A stretch of DNA of 64,000 nucleotides from Silvimonas iriomotensis (GCF_014645535.1 NZ_BMLX01000002.1:372001-436000); one strand, 5' to 3'; shown: positions 18,661 through 27,757, numbered from the stretch's first letter. The notes: a model not told the origin generated them from the sequence alone. Program-made: numbers and translations.

Positions 18661-19062
18661 ATGCGCGGTTCCTGTCTTTGCCAGGCCATTGAATACGAGA
18701 TCAGCCAGCTCGACTCCCCCATCGAACACTGCGCCTGCGATACCTGCCGCAAAGCCCACGCGGCGGCGTTCAACACGGCGGCCATGGTCAAGCACGCGCA
18801 CTTTCGCTGGATCAAGGGTGAGGATCAACTAACCGCGTATGAATCATCCCCGGGCAAGCGGCGCTATTTTTGCGCCCGCTGCGGCACGCACCTGATTGCG
18901 CAGCGTGACGGGCGCGATGCCCTCATCCTGCGTGTCGCCACGCTGGACGAAGACCCGCACCAGGCACCGGAGTACGTCATCTGGGCCAGCCACGCCGTAC
19001 CGTGGCTGGCGTATGACACGCCTATCCCGGCCTATGCGCAATGGCAGCCGGGGCACAACTGA
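18661..19062 (+). CDS. GFA-family (glutathione-dependent formaldehyde-activating-like) protein
   Basis: This 133-residue Mss4-like-fold zinc protein has the metal-binding cysteines in the expected order: GSCLCQ (residues 4-8), HCACDTCRKAH (about 24-34) and FCARCGTH (about 70-77). Family members include the Gfa enzyme and many proteins of unknown substrate. It follows the diguanylate cyclase by 30 bases on the same strand and may be cotranscribed. No functional link is evident. Confidence 0.9.
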   Translation: MRGSCLCQAIEYEISQLDSPIEHCACDTCRKAHAAAFNTAAMVKHAHFRWIKGEDQLTAYESSPGKRRYFCARCGTHLIAQRDGRDALILRVATLDEDPHQAPEYVIWASHAVPWLAYDTPIPAYAQWQPGHN

Positions 19063-19071
19063 AAAGACGCA

Positions 19072-19689
19072 TCAACGCCGCTTGCAGCTCTTGATGTAAT
19101 CGAGCTGCGGGAAATTCTGCTTGAGGTAAGCCGCGCCATCGGCCGCTGCAATCTTCTGCGGATCAGGCCCCTTGCCCCACGGCGGCATGTCGCCGTATCC
19201 GGTATTCAGATGCGCCATCGTTGCCTGGATGCTGGCGGGCGTGACCTGGGCAAACGGGGTTTCCCACGGTTGTTCGCCCAGGCCGCCGATGTTGTCGCCC
19301 AGTGTGAGGAACATCTGCGTGGCGCGGGTATTGGCCCCTGCCCCGGCAAAACTCAGATAACCGCGCTTGAATGGCCGCAGCGCAGGCTGCCTGGGGTCGT
19401 CGGCAATGGTGCCGTAGGTTTTGGCATTGGCGTGCGGCGGCATGGCGCCGAACTGGCAGATAAAGTTGTTCACGCAACGGAACAGCGGCACGTCGGCAAA
19501 AAAGCCGTCATCCACCATCTGCAAAAACCGCGCCGCGCCCAGGGGCGACCAGGCGGGTTGCACGGTGATATCCAGATCTCCCCTGGTGGTGGCACAGGTC
19601 ACGTTGACGGGTTTGGGGTCGGCGTGGGCCAGGGTAAATGCCAGACAGGCCAGCGTGCTCAGTAACAGACTGCGGCGAAACGGTTTCAT
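19072..19689 (-). CDS. exported cyclophilin-type peptidyl-prolyl isomerase
   Basis: This 205-residue protein has a signal peptide (MKPFRRSLLLSTLACLAFTL, cut near AHA-D) and a cyclophilin domain. Motifs are TTRGDLDITVQPAWSPLGAA, FRCVNNFICQFGAMP, GYLSFAGAGANTRATQMFL and TPFAQV. It probably folds periplasmic proteins. The sequence is divergent around the classical FHR-x-I-x-x-F-M-I-Q-x-G-D active site (LFRCVNNFICQFG), so activity may be low. The ATG at 19689 with GGAGGATGAC is chosen over the upstream extension. Confidence 0.85.
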   Translation of the reverse strand: MKPFRRSLLLSTLACLAFTLAHADPKPVNVTCATTRGDLDITVQPAWSPLGAARFLQMVDDGFFADVPLFRCVNNFICQFGAMPPHANAKTYGTIADDPRQPALRPFKRGYLSFAGAGANTRATQMFLTLGDNIGGLGEQPWETPFAQVTPASIQATMAHLNTGYGDMPPWGKGPDPQKIAAADGAAYLKQNFPQLDYIKSCKRR

Positions 19690-19775
19690 GTCATCCTCCG
19701 GATTGGCTTTGTTGTTTTGCACTACCGTGCGCGGAGCATGCCACAAGCATTGTTAACGCCAAACAATGCCCAACA

Positions 19776-19800
19776 AAAAACCCGCCAGCGGCGGGTTTTT
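19776..19800 (-). terminator. intrinsic terminator after the low-complexity protein gene
   Basis: AAAAACCCGCC-AGC-GGCGGGTTTTT is an 11-bp stem. It lies directly downstream (minus strand) of the gene ending at 19821. Confidence 0.85.
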
Positions 19801-19820
19801 GTCTGAATAGCGGTCTGTGG

Positions 19821-20195
19821 TCAGGCGGTAGTGTTCACCGTGCCACCCACGCGCTGACCCAGCGTGTTATAGGTGGGGTTGTTCTGTGCCGCGGCCGCTG
19901 CAGCGGCGCTGGCTTGTGCCTGGGCGGCCTGGTGCGCGGCGTTGGTGGCGGCATTCTGGTTGGTCTGGTTGACCGAATGCGTGGTGTTGACGGTGGTGCT
20001 GCCATTGGCAGTGCTCACACCGTTGTTCACCGGTGTTGCGGGTGCCGGGCCAGGCGCACTCGCAGCACGCACTTCGTCGTGCGTGTTGTTGTCTTGCGTG
20101 CGTCCCAGTGTCTGGTTGTCGTTGGCCTGCGGCGCGCGTTGCAGCGACGACGAAGCCAGCGGTGAAGCTACAGGACTGTTCAAACCCACGTTCAT
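19821..20195 (-). CDS. hypothetical low-complexity Ala/Asn/Thr-rich protein
   Basis: This 124-residue protein is not recognised. It is almost entirely Ala, Asn, Thr, Gln and Pro, with a run of eight alanines near QASAAAAAAAAQNN, no hydrophobic core, no signal peptide and no cysteine. It is likely disordered. It is accepted as a gene because the ATG at 20195 has GGAG 5 bases upstream, a terminator follows, and the frame is free-standing between two unrelated units. Confidence 0.55.
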   Translation of the reverse strand: MNVGLNSPVASPLASSSLQRAPQANDNQTLGRTQDNNTHDEVRAASAPGPAPATPVNNGVSTANGSTTVNTTHSVNQTNQNAATNAAHQAAQAQASAAAAAAAQNNPTYNTLGQRVGGTVNTTA

Positions 20196-20630
20196 GATCA
20201 CTCCAGATACACGTGCGCCAGCCGCTATGCAACTGACATGGCGTTATTATCTGCCGTTTTACTCAAGACGCCAGTCACCGATCGTCAGATTGGTCTTGAG
20301 CAATGTCAGCATGCAACCGATAACCCGCTTCTGCTTACGGGGCTTGTCGCGCGTGGCCAGGCCGGATGCCGCGTTTTTTCTTGCACGGGCCGCAATCCTC
20401 CGGCTGTTCTGGCGTGCTTGCATACAAAATGCTGACGCACCATTTCAGTAAAAAGGAGACGAATGGTCGTCCTGTTGATGACCCGACAGCGGCCATTGCG
20501 CTTGCTTGCTTCGGCAATATTTGTATGTAAAAGGATACAACCTGCTAGATGTCTTCGGCATGTCATCCAGGCACGGCGTAATACGCCGCCATTCGCACCC
20601 GTCAGAGGTGCATTTACCTGGAGCACTCCG
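20196..20630. promoter_or_regulatory. region between the low-complexity protein and the DUF2252 gene
   Basis: These 435 bases carry the divergent control signals. A strong ribosome site AAGGAGACGA precedes an ATG at 20463 that is in frame with the downstream DUF2252 gene. See the finding on its two possible starts. I see nothing else in this stretch. Confidence 0.4.
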
Positions 20631-21989
20631 ATGTCAAAACGCTTGTCTTGTCTTGCGCTGTTGCTGTCCCTTGCTTGCGCCTCCACCTTCGCCGCCACCT
20701 CCCGCGCCAGTTGGGTGGTGAACGATGTCTATAACTACAACCACCCGTATGCCGCGACCGACAGCACTGATCTGGCGACCAAGATGTCGACCATGAACAG
20801 CAGCGCGTTCTATTTCTACCGCGGCACGGCAGACATTTTCTATCACGACATGACCACCCTGCCTGCCTCGGCCTATACCAGCGCCTCGACGGCGTATACC
20901 TGGTTGTGCGGTGATGCGCACATCGCCAACTTTGGCGCGTGGCAAGACAGCAGCAACAAGGCCGTGTTCGGTGTGAACGATTACGACCAGGGCTACCTGG
21001 GCCAATACGTGTGGGACCTGCGCCGCGCGGCGGTGAGCATGGTGCTGGCCGGCCGTGAAAACGGCATCGCCGACAAGGACATCACCACCGGGATCAACAC
21101 CTTTGTCAGCGCCTATCTGGCCCAATTGGGCAAGTTCAACGGCACGACAACCGAGAAGAGCTTCCAGCTGACCACCAGCAATACCAGCAGCGTGATCAAG
21201 GATGTGATCTCTGATTCGGCCGGCGACAAGCGCTCTGATCTGTTGTCCAAATACACCAGCACCAGCGGCAGCAAGCGCACCTTCCAGACCACCTCGCAAC
21301 TGGTTGCGGTGAATTCCAGCACCTACTCGGCCATCACCGCAGCGGTGGCCAGCTATGTGCAGACCATTTCTTCGTCCAAGCAATACGCCGCCAGCTTTTA
21401 CACGGTGAAAGACATCCGCCAGAAGCTGGGTTCGGGCACCGGCAGCCTGGGCCGTTATCGCTACTACGTGCTGATCGAAGGGGCCTCCACGTCGACTTCT
21501 GACGACGTGATCCTGGAGCTCAAGCAAGAAGCCCCGAGCGATGTCTCGATTGCAGACCCGGCCCAGATGGGCACTGGCGACTACGCCAACAACGAAGGTA
21601 ATCGCGTGGCCCGCTCGGCCAAGGCACTGGTGCTGAACGCCGACGTGCTGGTGGGTTACACCACCATCAACGGCATCCCGTTCTATGTGCATGAGAAGTC
21701 CCCGTTTGCCGAAGACTTCGATTACACCGATCTCTCCAGCAGCAGCAAATTCAACACCGCCATGACCTATGTCGGCCAGGCGCTGGCTTCTGCCCATGCA
21801 TTGGCCGATCAGGATTACGACGCCACCGTGGTGCCGTACCAGATCGAGACGGAAATCCTGAACGCCGTGACCAGCCAGAGCGGTCTGCAAAGCGAAATCT
21901 CTACCTTTGCATTCAGCTATGCCGATCAGGTCAACCTGGACTGGCAAGCCTTCCAGGCCGCGTACAAGGCCGGTACGCCGCTGTACTAA
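20631..21989 (+). CDS. exported DUF2252-family protein
   Basis: This 452-residue DUF2252 protein has a kinase-like fold of unknown function. Diagnostic motifs are FYFYRGTADIFYHDM, WLCGDAHIANFGAW, FGVNDYDQGYLGQYVWDLRR followed by an AAVSMVLAGRENG helix, and FYVHEKSPF. The ATG at 20631 has GGAG 8 bases upstream and opens a clear signal peptide (SCLALLLSLACASTFAATS), so the mature protein should be periplasmic or secreted. Most relatives I recall are cytoplasmic. Central Ser/Thr-rich segments, for example NTSSVIKD and STSTSDD, are unusual. An in-frame ATG at 20463 also has a good ribosome site. Confidence 0.8.
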   Translation: MSKRLSCLALLLSLACASTFAATSRASWVVNDVYNYNHPYAATDSTDLATKMSTMNSSAFYFYRGTADIFYHDMTTLPASAYTSASTAYTWLCGDAHIANFGAWQDSSNKAVFGVNDYDQGYLGQYVWDLRRAAVSMVLAGRENGIADKDITTGINTFVSAYLAQLGKFNGTTTEKSFQLTTSNTSSVIKDVISDSAGDKRSDLLSKYTSTSGSKRTFQTTSQLVAVNSSTYSAITAAVASYVQTISSSKQYAASFYTVKDIRQKLGSGTGSLGRYRYYVLIEGASTSTSDDVILELKQEAPSDVSIADPAQMGTGDYANNEGNRVARSAKALVLNADVLVGYTTINGIPFYVHEKSPFAEDFDYTDLSSSSKFNTAMTYVGQALASAHALADQDYDATVVPYQIETEILNAVTSQSGLQSEISTFAFSYADQVNLDWQAFQAAYKAGTPLY

Positions 21990-22008
21990 GCCGCCAGTTC
22001 GCACCAGC

Positions 22009-22041
22009 AACGGCCACGCTTTATGCGTGGCCGTTTTGTTT
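22009..22041 (+). terminator. intrinsic terminator after the DUF2252 gene
   Basis: AACGGCCACGC-TTTAT-GCGTGGCCGTT is an 11-bp stem followed by a T-rich tail. Confidence 0.85.
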
Positions 22042-22094
22042 TATCGCTGCCGTTCATCATTTGCCAGATTGACAGCGCCAGCCCGTTTGCATAA

Positions 22095-22112
22095 ATATGA
22101 TGATCATCATAT
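22095..22112. promoter_or_regulatory. palindromic operator of the TetR regulator
   Basis: ATATGATG-AT-CATCATAT is a perfect 18-bp palindrome 20 bases upstream of the tetR-type start. The same half-sites with the same 2-base spacer occur before the SDR gene at 22810-22827. Autoregulation is inferred. Confidence 0.75.
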
Positions 22113-22131
22113 ATCGCATGGCAGCACCACC

Positions 22132-22755
22132 ATGGAACCCAAACCCGGCCGCAAGCAGCAAAGCCATCAGCGCATTGTCGATGTCGCCGCACGCGCCATT
22201 CGCCGCGCCGGTTACAACGGCGTGGGCGTGGCCGACATCATGAAAGAAGCCGGCCTGACCCATGGCGGCTTTTATGCCCACTTTCCTTCGCGCGATGCCC
22301 TGCTGGTCGAAGCCACGCAAGCGGCATCCCGGCAAAGCATTGCCAATATCAGCGCCGGACTGGAACAAGGCCGCCAGCAAGGTCTGAGCCCGCTGGCCGC
22401 GCTGATTGAGTCGTATCTGTCTGACCAGCATCTGGCCGATACCGAGTGCGGCTGTCCGGTGGCTGCACTGGGTTCGGAAATGCCGCGCCAGTCCGACATC
22501 GTGCGTGACGCAGCACGCGAGCGGGTGCAGGCCTTGATTGGCGGCGTCGGCAAGGTCTTGCCGCAAGACCGCGCCAGCCAGGCCGCCGTGCTGGCCGGTA
22601 CTCTGGTGGGCACGTTGCAACTGGCGCGCACCCTGGGTGATAACGAGGCCGGCAAGGCCATACTGGCCAGTGCCCGCGCCACATTGCGGGCCCAGTACGA
22701 TGACGCGGATGTAGCCAACGCAATCTCTTCGCCTGCCTCGACGCCCACGCACTGA
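22132..22755 (+). CDS. TetR-family transcriptional regulator
   Basis: This 207-residue repressor has an N-terminal HTH (about 12-58: IVDVAARAIRRAGYNGVGVADIMKEAGLTHGGFYAHFPSR read in two parts, recognition helix near THGGFYAHF). It also has a helical ligand domain with a CGCP motif (ADTECGCPVAALGSEM) typical of the YcdC/AcuR-like subgroup that governs reductases of electrophiles. It is followed by an SDR gene with the same palindrome in its promoter, so it probably represses itself and that gene. Confidence 0.9.
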   Translation: MEPKPGRKQQSHQRIVDVAARAIRRAGYNGVGVADIMKEAGLTHGGFYAHFPSRDALLVEATQAASRQSIANISAGLEQGRQQGLSPLAALIESYLSDQHLADTECGCPVAALGSEMPRQSDIVRDAARERVQALIGGVGKVLPQDRASQAAVLAGTLVGTLQLARTLGDNEAGKAILASARATLRAQYDDADVANAISSPASTPTH

Positions 22756-22804
22756 GGCTGGCTTGTTCTTTGGTTTACCCCGGCTTTGCCGGTTTTGTTT
22801 TACT

Positions 22805-22832
22805 CCAAAATATGATGAACATCATATTTTGG
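22805..22832. promoter_or_regulatory. palindromic operator upstream of the SDR gene
   Basis: CCAAAATATGATG-AA-CATCATATTTTGG has perfect 13-bp arms and contains the ATATGATG/CATCATAT half-sites found before tetR. It lies 27 bases before the SDR start. Confidence 0.75.
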
Positions 22833-22858
22833 ACATCACAACGCACAGGAGCAACATC

Positions 22859-23581
22859 ATGAAACTCGAAAACGCAGTGGTACTGGTGACGGGCGCCAAC
22901 CGGGGCATCGGTCTGGCTTTTGCCAAGGCAGCGCTGGCCCGTGGCGCACGCAAGGTGTATGCCGCCGCACGCGACCCTGCCAGCATCACGCTGGAAGGCG
23001 TCATCCCGGTCAAGCTGGACGTCACCAGCGATAGCGACGTCGCCGCGCTGGCAGCAGAACTCAAAGACGTGACGGTGCTGATCAACAACGCCGGCATTGC
23101 GCAAATGAACGGTTTTCTGGATGACAACGCCATGGAATCTGCCCGCGCGCAGATGGAAACCAACTACTTCGGGCCGCTGCGCCTGGCACGCGCTTTTGCC
23201 GGCACCCTGGCGCACCATGGCGGCGGCGCCATCCTGAATGTCCTGTCGGTGGTGTCGTGGATCAGCTCGCCCATGATGGGCGGCTACAGCGCCAGCAAGT
23301 CTGCCGCGTGGAGCCTCACCAACGGCCTGCGACATGCCCTGCGCGCCCAGGGCACGCAAGTGGTCGGCCTGCATATGGGTTATGTGGATACCGATCTGAC
23401 ACAAGGTATTGATGCGCCCAAGACCTCGGCAGAGGTGATCGTGACCCGCGCGCTGGATGCGCTGGAAGCGGGTGAAGACGAAGCGCTGGGCGACGAGATC
23501 ACCGCCCAGGTCAAAGCCGGTTTGTCGGCCACGCCGGGTATCTATACGGTTGATATGCGGCCTGCCGCTGATCACAACTGA
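22859..23581 (+). CDS. short-chain dehydrogenase/reductase
   Basis: This 240-residue classical SDR has the cofactor motif TGANRGIG (residues 11-18), LDVTS, the structural motif NNAGIA and the catalytic Ser/Tyr-x3-Lys (SVVSWIS and YSASKSA). Arg in AARDP suggests NADP. It is regulated with the upstream TetR gene through a shared palindrome. The substrate is unknown. The ATG at 22859 has CAGGAG upstream. Confidence 0.92.
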   Translation: MKLENAVVLVTGANRGIGLAFAKAALARGARKVYAAARDPASITLEGVIPVKLDVTSDSDVAALAAELKDVTVLINNAGIAQMNGFLDDNAMESARAQMETNYFGPLRLARAFAGTLAHHGGGAILNVLSVVSWISSPMMGGYSASKSAAWSLTNGLRHALRAQGTQVVGLHMGYVDTDLTQGIDAPKTSAEVIVTRALDALEAGEDEALGDEITAQVKAGLSATPGIYTVDMRPAADHN

Positions 23582-23605
23582 TCTAGTGGGGTGGGTCACT
23601 AAAAC

Positions 23606-23636
23606 AAAAACCGGCCGCTATCGCAGGCCGGTTTTT
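23606..23636. terminator. intrinsic terminator between SDR and chemoreceptor genes
   Basis: AAAAACCGGCC ... GGCCGGTTTTT is an 11-bp stem with a 9-base loop. It serves convergent genes. Confidence 0.85.
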
Positions 23637-23685
23637 GTTTCATGGCAACGCGGTATGCACCGCGCGGGCCAGGCCAGATGCCGGG

Positions 23686-25305
23686 CTAGATCCGGAATTC
23701 CGCCACGATTTCGCGCAGTTGCCCGGCCAGACCGTTGACGGCGGTCGCCTGGTCGGCGGCGGTCCGGGTGGCAGCCCCGTTGTGTTCGCTGCTTTGCGCC
23801 AGATGCTCGACATTTTGCGAGATGGATTCGTTGGCAATGCTTTGCTCGCGCACGGCCAGCGCCACTTCACCCATGGCCGCTTCAATCCGGCTGCTGGCCT
23901 CACGCAGTTGCTGGACCACGCTGGCGGCATTGGCGGCCTGGCTGCGGCACTCGTCCACGCGCCCCACCACCACTTCCATCTGCGTCACCACACGGCCCAC
24001 ACTGTGCTGAATGTCGGCGATTGTCGTCTGGATCTGGTTGGTCGAGTTGGAGGTATGTTCCGCCAGTTTGCGTACCTCGTCGGCCACCACCGCAAAGCCC
24101 CGGCCTTGCTCGCCGGCCCGGGCAGCCTCAATGGCAGCGTTGAGCGCCAGCAGGTTGGTTTGCGATGCCAGACCCTTGATCACATCCAGCACGCCGGAGA
24201 TTTCGCTGGATGCCTTACCCAGCAGGTCTACATCCCGCGCGGCTTCTTCAATCAGCCCAGCAATCGAGGTAATGCTGGTTTCTGTGCGCTGGAATTCCTC
24301 GGCACTCTGCCCGCTCTTGTCGCCGGCGTCTTTGGACAGACCGTGCGCTTCCTGCGCTTCGGTAGACGTGTGCGCCAGGCTCACGGCAATCTGCTCGACC
24401 GCCGCGGCAATACTGCCGGTGTTCTGGTTCTGCAGTTCAGTGCTGTTGGCCAGTTGCTGCGACGCCCCGTTCAATGCCGTGGCGCTGGCGGACAACTCGT
24501 TGGACACCGTATTCATGCGCACCAGGGCTTTTTGCACGTGATCCAGACACGAGTTCAGCGCCGTACCCAGCACCCCGATCTCGTCTTCGGATTTCACTTT
24601 CACGCGGGAGGTAAAGTCGTTGTCGCGGGTAATGATCTGCACCTTGTCCGCCACCTCAGCCAGCGGGCCGGTCACGGTGCGGGTGGCCAGCCAGTAAAAG
24701 CCGGACAAACCCGCCACAATGGCAATCACCATGCCCACCATGCTCAAGGTGAACTGGCGCTCGGCCATGCTGTGCGCTTGCGCTTCAATGGCGGTGGAGT
24801 CATCACTGATGCGGGCGACCGCATCAGTCAGCATGCGGGTCGGTTCGCGGTCGATCCCGGCGACAGCGGCATCACCGGCGGCTGACTGAAAGCCAGCTGC
24901 CTTGAATGCCTCCAGCCCCTTGCGGTAGCCCTCGCCCAGTTTCTGGTGCGCATCACGGAACTGGCGGACCAGATCCGCGCTGGCGCCGGGTGGCAGAATC
25001 TGTTGCAGATGATCGGCCGTTTGCTGCACGGCGGCTTCATCTTTGAGGAAGGCGTTCCAGTATTGATCCAGTTTTTCCGGCTTGGCGCCGCGCAAGAGCG
25101 TGTCTTTCCACTCTTGCACCTGAATCTTGAACGTCACTTGCATGGACAACACCTGAACCTGGGCGTCCTGCAACTGTTTCACGTCGTTTTCATAACGACG
25201 CACGCTCGATTGCATGCCGGCAATCCCGATAAATGCCGCTGCGGCTACCAGACTGGCGGCCACCAGATAGCACACCAGAATCTTGCCCCGAACACTTCGC
25301 AACAT
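23686..25305 (-). CDS. methyl-accepting chemotaxis protein
   Basis: This 539-residue transmembrane chemoreceptor has TM1 ([20 protein letters not shown]), a periplasmic four-helix-bundle domain of about 155 residues, TM2 ([18 protein letters not shown]), HAMP, and a long cytoplasmic coiled coil. The invariant signalling tip reads [20 protein letters not shown] and then [20 protein letters not shown]. It should feed the CheA/CheV system at 39-45 kb. There is no C-terminal CheR-docking pentapeptide. RBS GGGAGAG precedes the ATG at 25305. Confidence 0.95.
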   Translation of the reverse strand: MLRSVRGKILVCYLVAASLVAAAAFIGIAGMQSSVRRYENDVKQLQDAQVQVLSMQVTFKIQVQEWKDTLLRGAKPEKLDQYWNAFLKDEAAVQQTADHLQQILPPGASADLVRQFRDAHQKLGEGYRKGLEAFKAAGFQSAAGDAAVAGIDREPTRMLTDAVARISDDSTAIEAQAHSMAERQFTLSMVGMVIAIVAGLSGFYWLATRTVTGPLAEVADKVQIITRDNDFTSRVKVKSEDEIGVLGTALNSCLDHVQKALVRMNTVSNELSASATALNGASQQLANSTELQNQNTGSIAAAVEQIAVSLAHTSTEAQEAHGLSKDAGDKSGQSAEEFQRTETSITSIAGLIEEAARDVDLLGKASSEISGVLDVIKGLASQTNLLALNAAIEAARAGEQGRGFAVVADEVRKLAEHTSNSTNQIQTTIADIQHSVGRVVTQMEVVVGRVDECRSQAANAASVVQQLREASSRIEAAMGEVALAVREQSIANESISQNVEHLAQSSEHNGAATRTAADQATAVNGLAGQLREIVAEFRI

Positions 25306-25483
25306 GCCGGCTCTCCCTTTTCCGATTACCTATGCCTTGATCATAAGCCAGGCTTACAATTTTTGCTTACAAGGTCGAGCCAGTGTCGGTTTCCTTTCAC
25401 ACTGGTTTGCACAAGTCACTGAAAATACGGTATGACGCATCGCAGCATGCTGGTCAATTCTGGCAGCAACTGCAATTTATGCA

Positions 25484-26713
25484 CTAGCGTGCAAGCAAGA
25501 ACCGGCCGATATCAATCCGGTATTGCTCTGGCGATTCCACCCCCACTACCCGATCGCCACCGCGCTGCGCTTCCCATGCCATGTCGATGTCGACCGGCTG
25601 GATATAGCTGTTGGTACGCAATGAAAACACCGCCTTCAAGCGCGGCAGCAACGGCGCCGCAGCATTGGCTTCCACCACAATGGCCAGCCGTCCGGAATGC
25701 AGCCGCAGCAGTGAACCCACCGGGTAAATCCCCACCGTGCGGATAAAGTGCTGCACCAGTTGCGGGTCAAAATGATTCGGGCTCCATTCCCACAGTTTGC
25801 GCAGCACTTGCGCTGCGGGCAGCCCCTTGTGATAAACCCGGTCAGAGGTAATGGCGTCGTAGACATCCACGATCGACGCCATGCGCGTAATCTGGCCGAT
25901 CTCATCGCCCTTGAGCTTGTGCGGGTAACCGGTGCCGTCCAGCCGTTCGTGATGATGCAGGGTCACCTCAAGCGCGACCGGATCAATGCCATCCAGTTGC
26001 CGCAGCACCTCCCAGCCTTCCAGCGGGTGGCTTTTCATGACATTGAATTCTTCTTCGCTCAAGCGCCCGGGTTTGTTCAGGATGTCATCGGGCACGCACA
26101 TTTTGCCGGTGTCGTGCAGCAAACCCGCTACGCCGGCGCTGCGCACGGTGTCGGCATCCATCCCCAGGCTTTTGGCAAAGGCAATCATCAAGGTGCCGAC
26201 GGCCACTGAATGCAGGAAGGTGTATTCGTTCTTGTTCTTGATGCACAAAATACCCAGCATGGCGCTGGCATTGCGCTCGATGGTGCCGGCAATGGCATCC
26301 ACCACGTCTTCCACCTCGGCAATCTCGACCATGCGGCCCAGGCGCACGTCCTGCATCACCTTGCGCACGGCCTTGTCGGCTTGCTTGTGAATGCTGGCCG
26401 CGCGCACGGCCTCATCGCGCAGCGAGGCCGGACGCAGTTCGATTTCCGGCTTGACCTGTCTGGACAGCGCTTCGAGCAAGGTCGCTTCGGTGGTGGCCTG
26501 CACTTCTTCCAGCGTCGGCGCTTCGGTCACATCGCAGCCGCGGGCGGCGTCGATATACAACTCTTTGAGACCGGTTGCGCGAATCTGCGCCAGATCGTCC
26601 AGCGTTTCGAGCATGAACTGGTTGCGAACGAACGGATGATCAAACCACGCCAGATTCAGGTCGTGAATGTACATCCCGGTGGTAAGTTGATCGATACTGA
26701 TTTTGCGGATCAT
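25484..26713 (-). CDS. HD-GYP cyclic-di-GMP phosphodiesterase (DUF3391 N-domain)
   Basis: This 409-residue cytoplasmic protein has an N-terminal DUF3391 domain (ISIDQLTTGMYIHDLNLAWF ...), then an HD-GYP domain (about 140-320). It retains the catalytic HD (LLHDTGKMCVPDDILNKPG), HPLEGWEVL and the signature HHHERLDGTGYP. It should hydrolyse c-di-GMP to GMP. It is transcribed towards the chemoreceptor gene with a 178-base gap. RBS AGGG lies 7 bases before the ATG. Confidence 0.95.
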   Translation of the reverse strand: MIRKISIDQLTTGMYIHDLNLAWFDHPFVRNQFMLETLDDLAQIRATGLKELYIDAARGCDVTEAPTLEEVQATTEATLLEALSRQVKPEIELRPASLRDEAVRAASIHKQADKAVRKVMQDVRLGRMVEIAEVEDVVDAIAGTIERNASAMLGILCIKNKNEYTFLHSVAVGTLMIAFAKSLGMDADTVRSAGVAGLLHDTGKMCVPDDILNKPGRLSEEEFNVMKSHPLEGWEVLRQLDGIDPVALEVTLHHHERLDGTGYPHKLKGDEIGQITRMASIVDVYDAITSDRVYHKGLPAAQVLRKLWEWSPNHFDPQLVQHFIRTVGIYPVGSLLRLHSGRLAIVVEANAAAPLLPRLKAVFSLRTNSYIQPVDIDMAWEAQRGGDRVVGVESPEQYRIDIGRFLLAR

Positions 26714-26888
26714 GCGCGCGCCCTGCTACCCGTGGAATTTGCCGCGTTGCGGGTCTGTTACCCGATTCGCGTCATTGTTTTGTGTTCACTGTAGCAGCGC
26801 CGGGAAGGGGCAAGCCAGCGGGCATTGACAGGTGTCGCCCCGAAATCACAACCAGGCCCAAGCCTTGTTGATGCCGGAAAGTGGGCCG

Positions 26889-27293
26889 TCAGCCAGCCGG
26901 AAGATCAGCCTGAAATGGCGCGGTGGGCGTGCCCTGATGAAAGACCATCTGCCAGTGTGCCGCGCGCTGACGCCATACCGAACTACGCAGTGCGTGGCGG
27001 ATCAGGGCGCCGTCGCTTTCCAGCGTGGCAGAACGGTAGGTCAGTAGCACAAGGCCGGGCGCCAGCAGCGTGAGCACAAACTGATCGGCATAAACACTGG
27101 TTGCCGGCGCAGCGGGTTCTGCAGCCAGCGCGGCCAGCACGATGGCCCGGTCATACAGGCGGCCGCTGTAGCCGATCTCGCAAAAGTCATCGGCCAGCAG
27201 CGCGCTCACCTGCGCGGCGTCTTGCCGCGTCGCAGGCTGATGCAGGGCGGTTTCGAGTTCGATCAGGCGGGTGGCAATGGCAGCATCAAGCAT
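26889..27293 (-). CDS. DUF4440/NTF2-like protein
   Basis: This 134-residue protein has the SnoaL/NTF2-like pattern: N-terminal helix (LIELETALHQP), LLADDFCEIGYSGRLYDRA, a strand-rich centre and SSVWRQRAAHWQMVFHQGTP near the end. Function is unknown; such domains bind small molecules or act as weak enzymes. It starts 23 bases after fliJ on the same strand, so it may be read through from the flagellar operon although it is not a flagellar protein. Confidence 0.8.
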   Translation of the reverse strand: MLDAAIATRLIELETALHQPATRQDAAQVSALLADDFCEIGYSGRLYDRAIVLAALAAEPAAPATSVYADQFVLTLLAPGLVLLTYRSATLESDGALIRHALRSSVWRQRAAHWQMVFHQGTPTAPFQADLPAG

Positions 27294-27316
27294 GGTGGTC
27301 AGGTGGCGCCGGGCAT

Positions 27317-27757
27317 CTACATGGCGCGATCACTGCGCGGGCGCATGTTGAATTCATCCACCAGCTTTTGTTCTTGCCTGGCTTCACGTTTGATCTCGTT
27401 CTGGTTGTGACGGGTTTCCAGTGTTTCAAAGGCTTTGACCTTTTTCTCGCACTCCTGCCAGGCGCCCTTGAGTTTGTCGTACTCGCGCTGCAGGCGTTCG
27501 ACCTCGGCCATCTGCTGGGCGGCGGCTTCATCCAGCCGCCCCAGGAACAGCTGGAAATCGCGCCATTGGGTTACGGTCATGCCGCCCTGGCCGGACTGCG
27601 TCAACCGCGCGCGGTATTCCGAGCGGTAGTCCTCAACCTGGATCAGTTTTTGCCGCGCCGTTTCTGTTCTGGCCGCGGCACTTTGCATGAGCCTGGCCGC
27701 TTCCTCACGTTGTTCACGGCTAAGCGTCAACAAAAAGGCAAAACGAAACTGTGCCAC
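27317..27757 (-). CDS. fliJ: flagellar export chaperone FliJ
   Basis: This 146-residue, highly charged, all-helical coiled-coil protein starts MAQFRFAFLLTLSREQREEA and is rich in Glu, Gln, Arg and Ala. FliJ is the stalk-like component of the flagellar type III export ATPase, beneath FliI. It starts at GTG with AGGG upstream and lies 57 bases after fliI. It is the last flagellar gene of the operon here; no fliK or fliL follows. Confidence 0.9.
   Translation of the reverse strand: MAQFRFAFLLTLSREQREEAARLMQSAAARTETARQKLIQVEDYRSEYRARLTQSGQGGMTVTQWRDFQLFLGRLDEAAAQQMAEVERLQREYDKLKGAWQECEKKVKAFETLETRHNQNEIKREARQEQKLVDEFNMRPRSDRAM

Noticed and set aside
20634-22010. Minus-strand open frame of 458 codons opposite the DUF2252 gene
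   Set aside because: It mirrors the real gene almost exactly, has no ribosome site and runs into the terminator.
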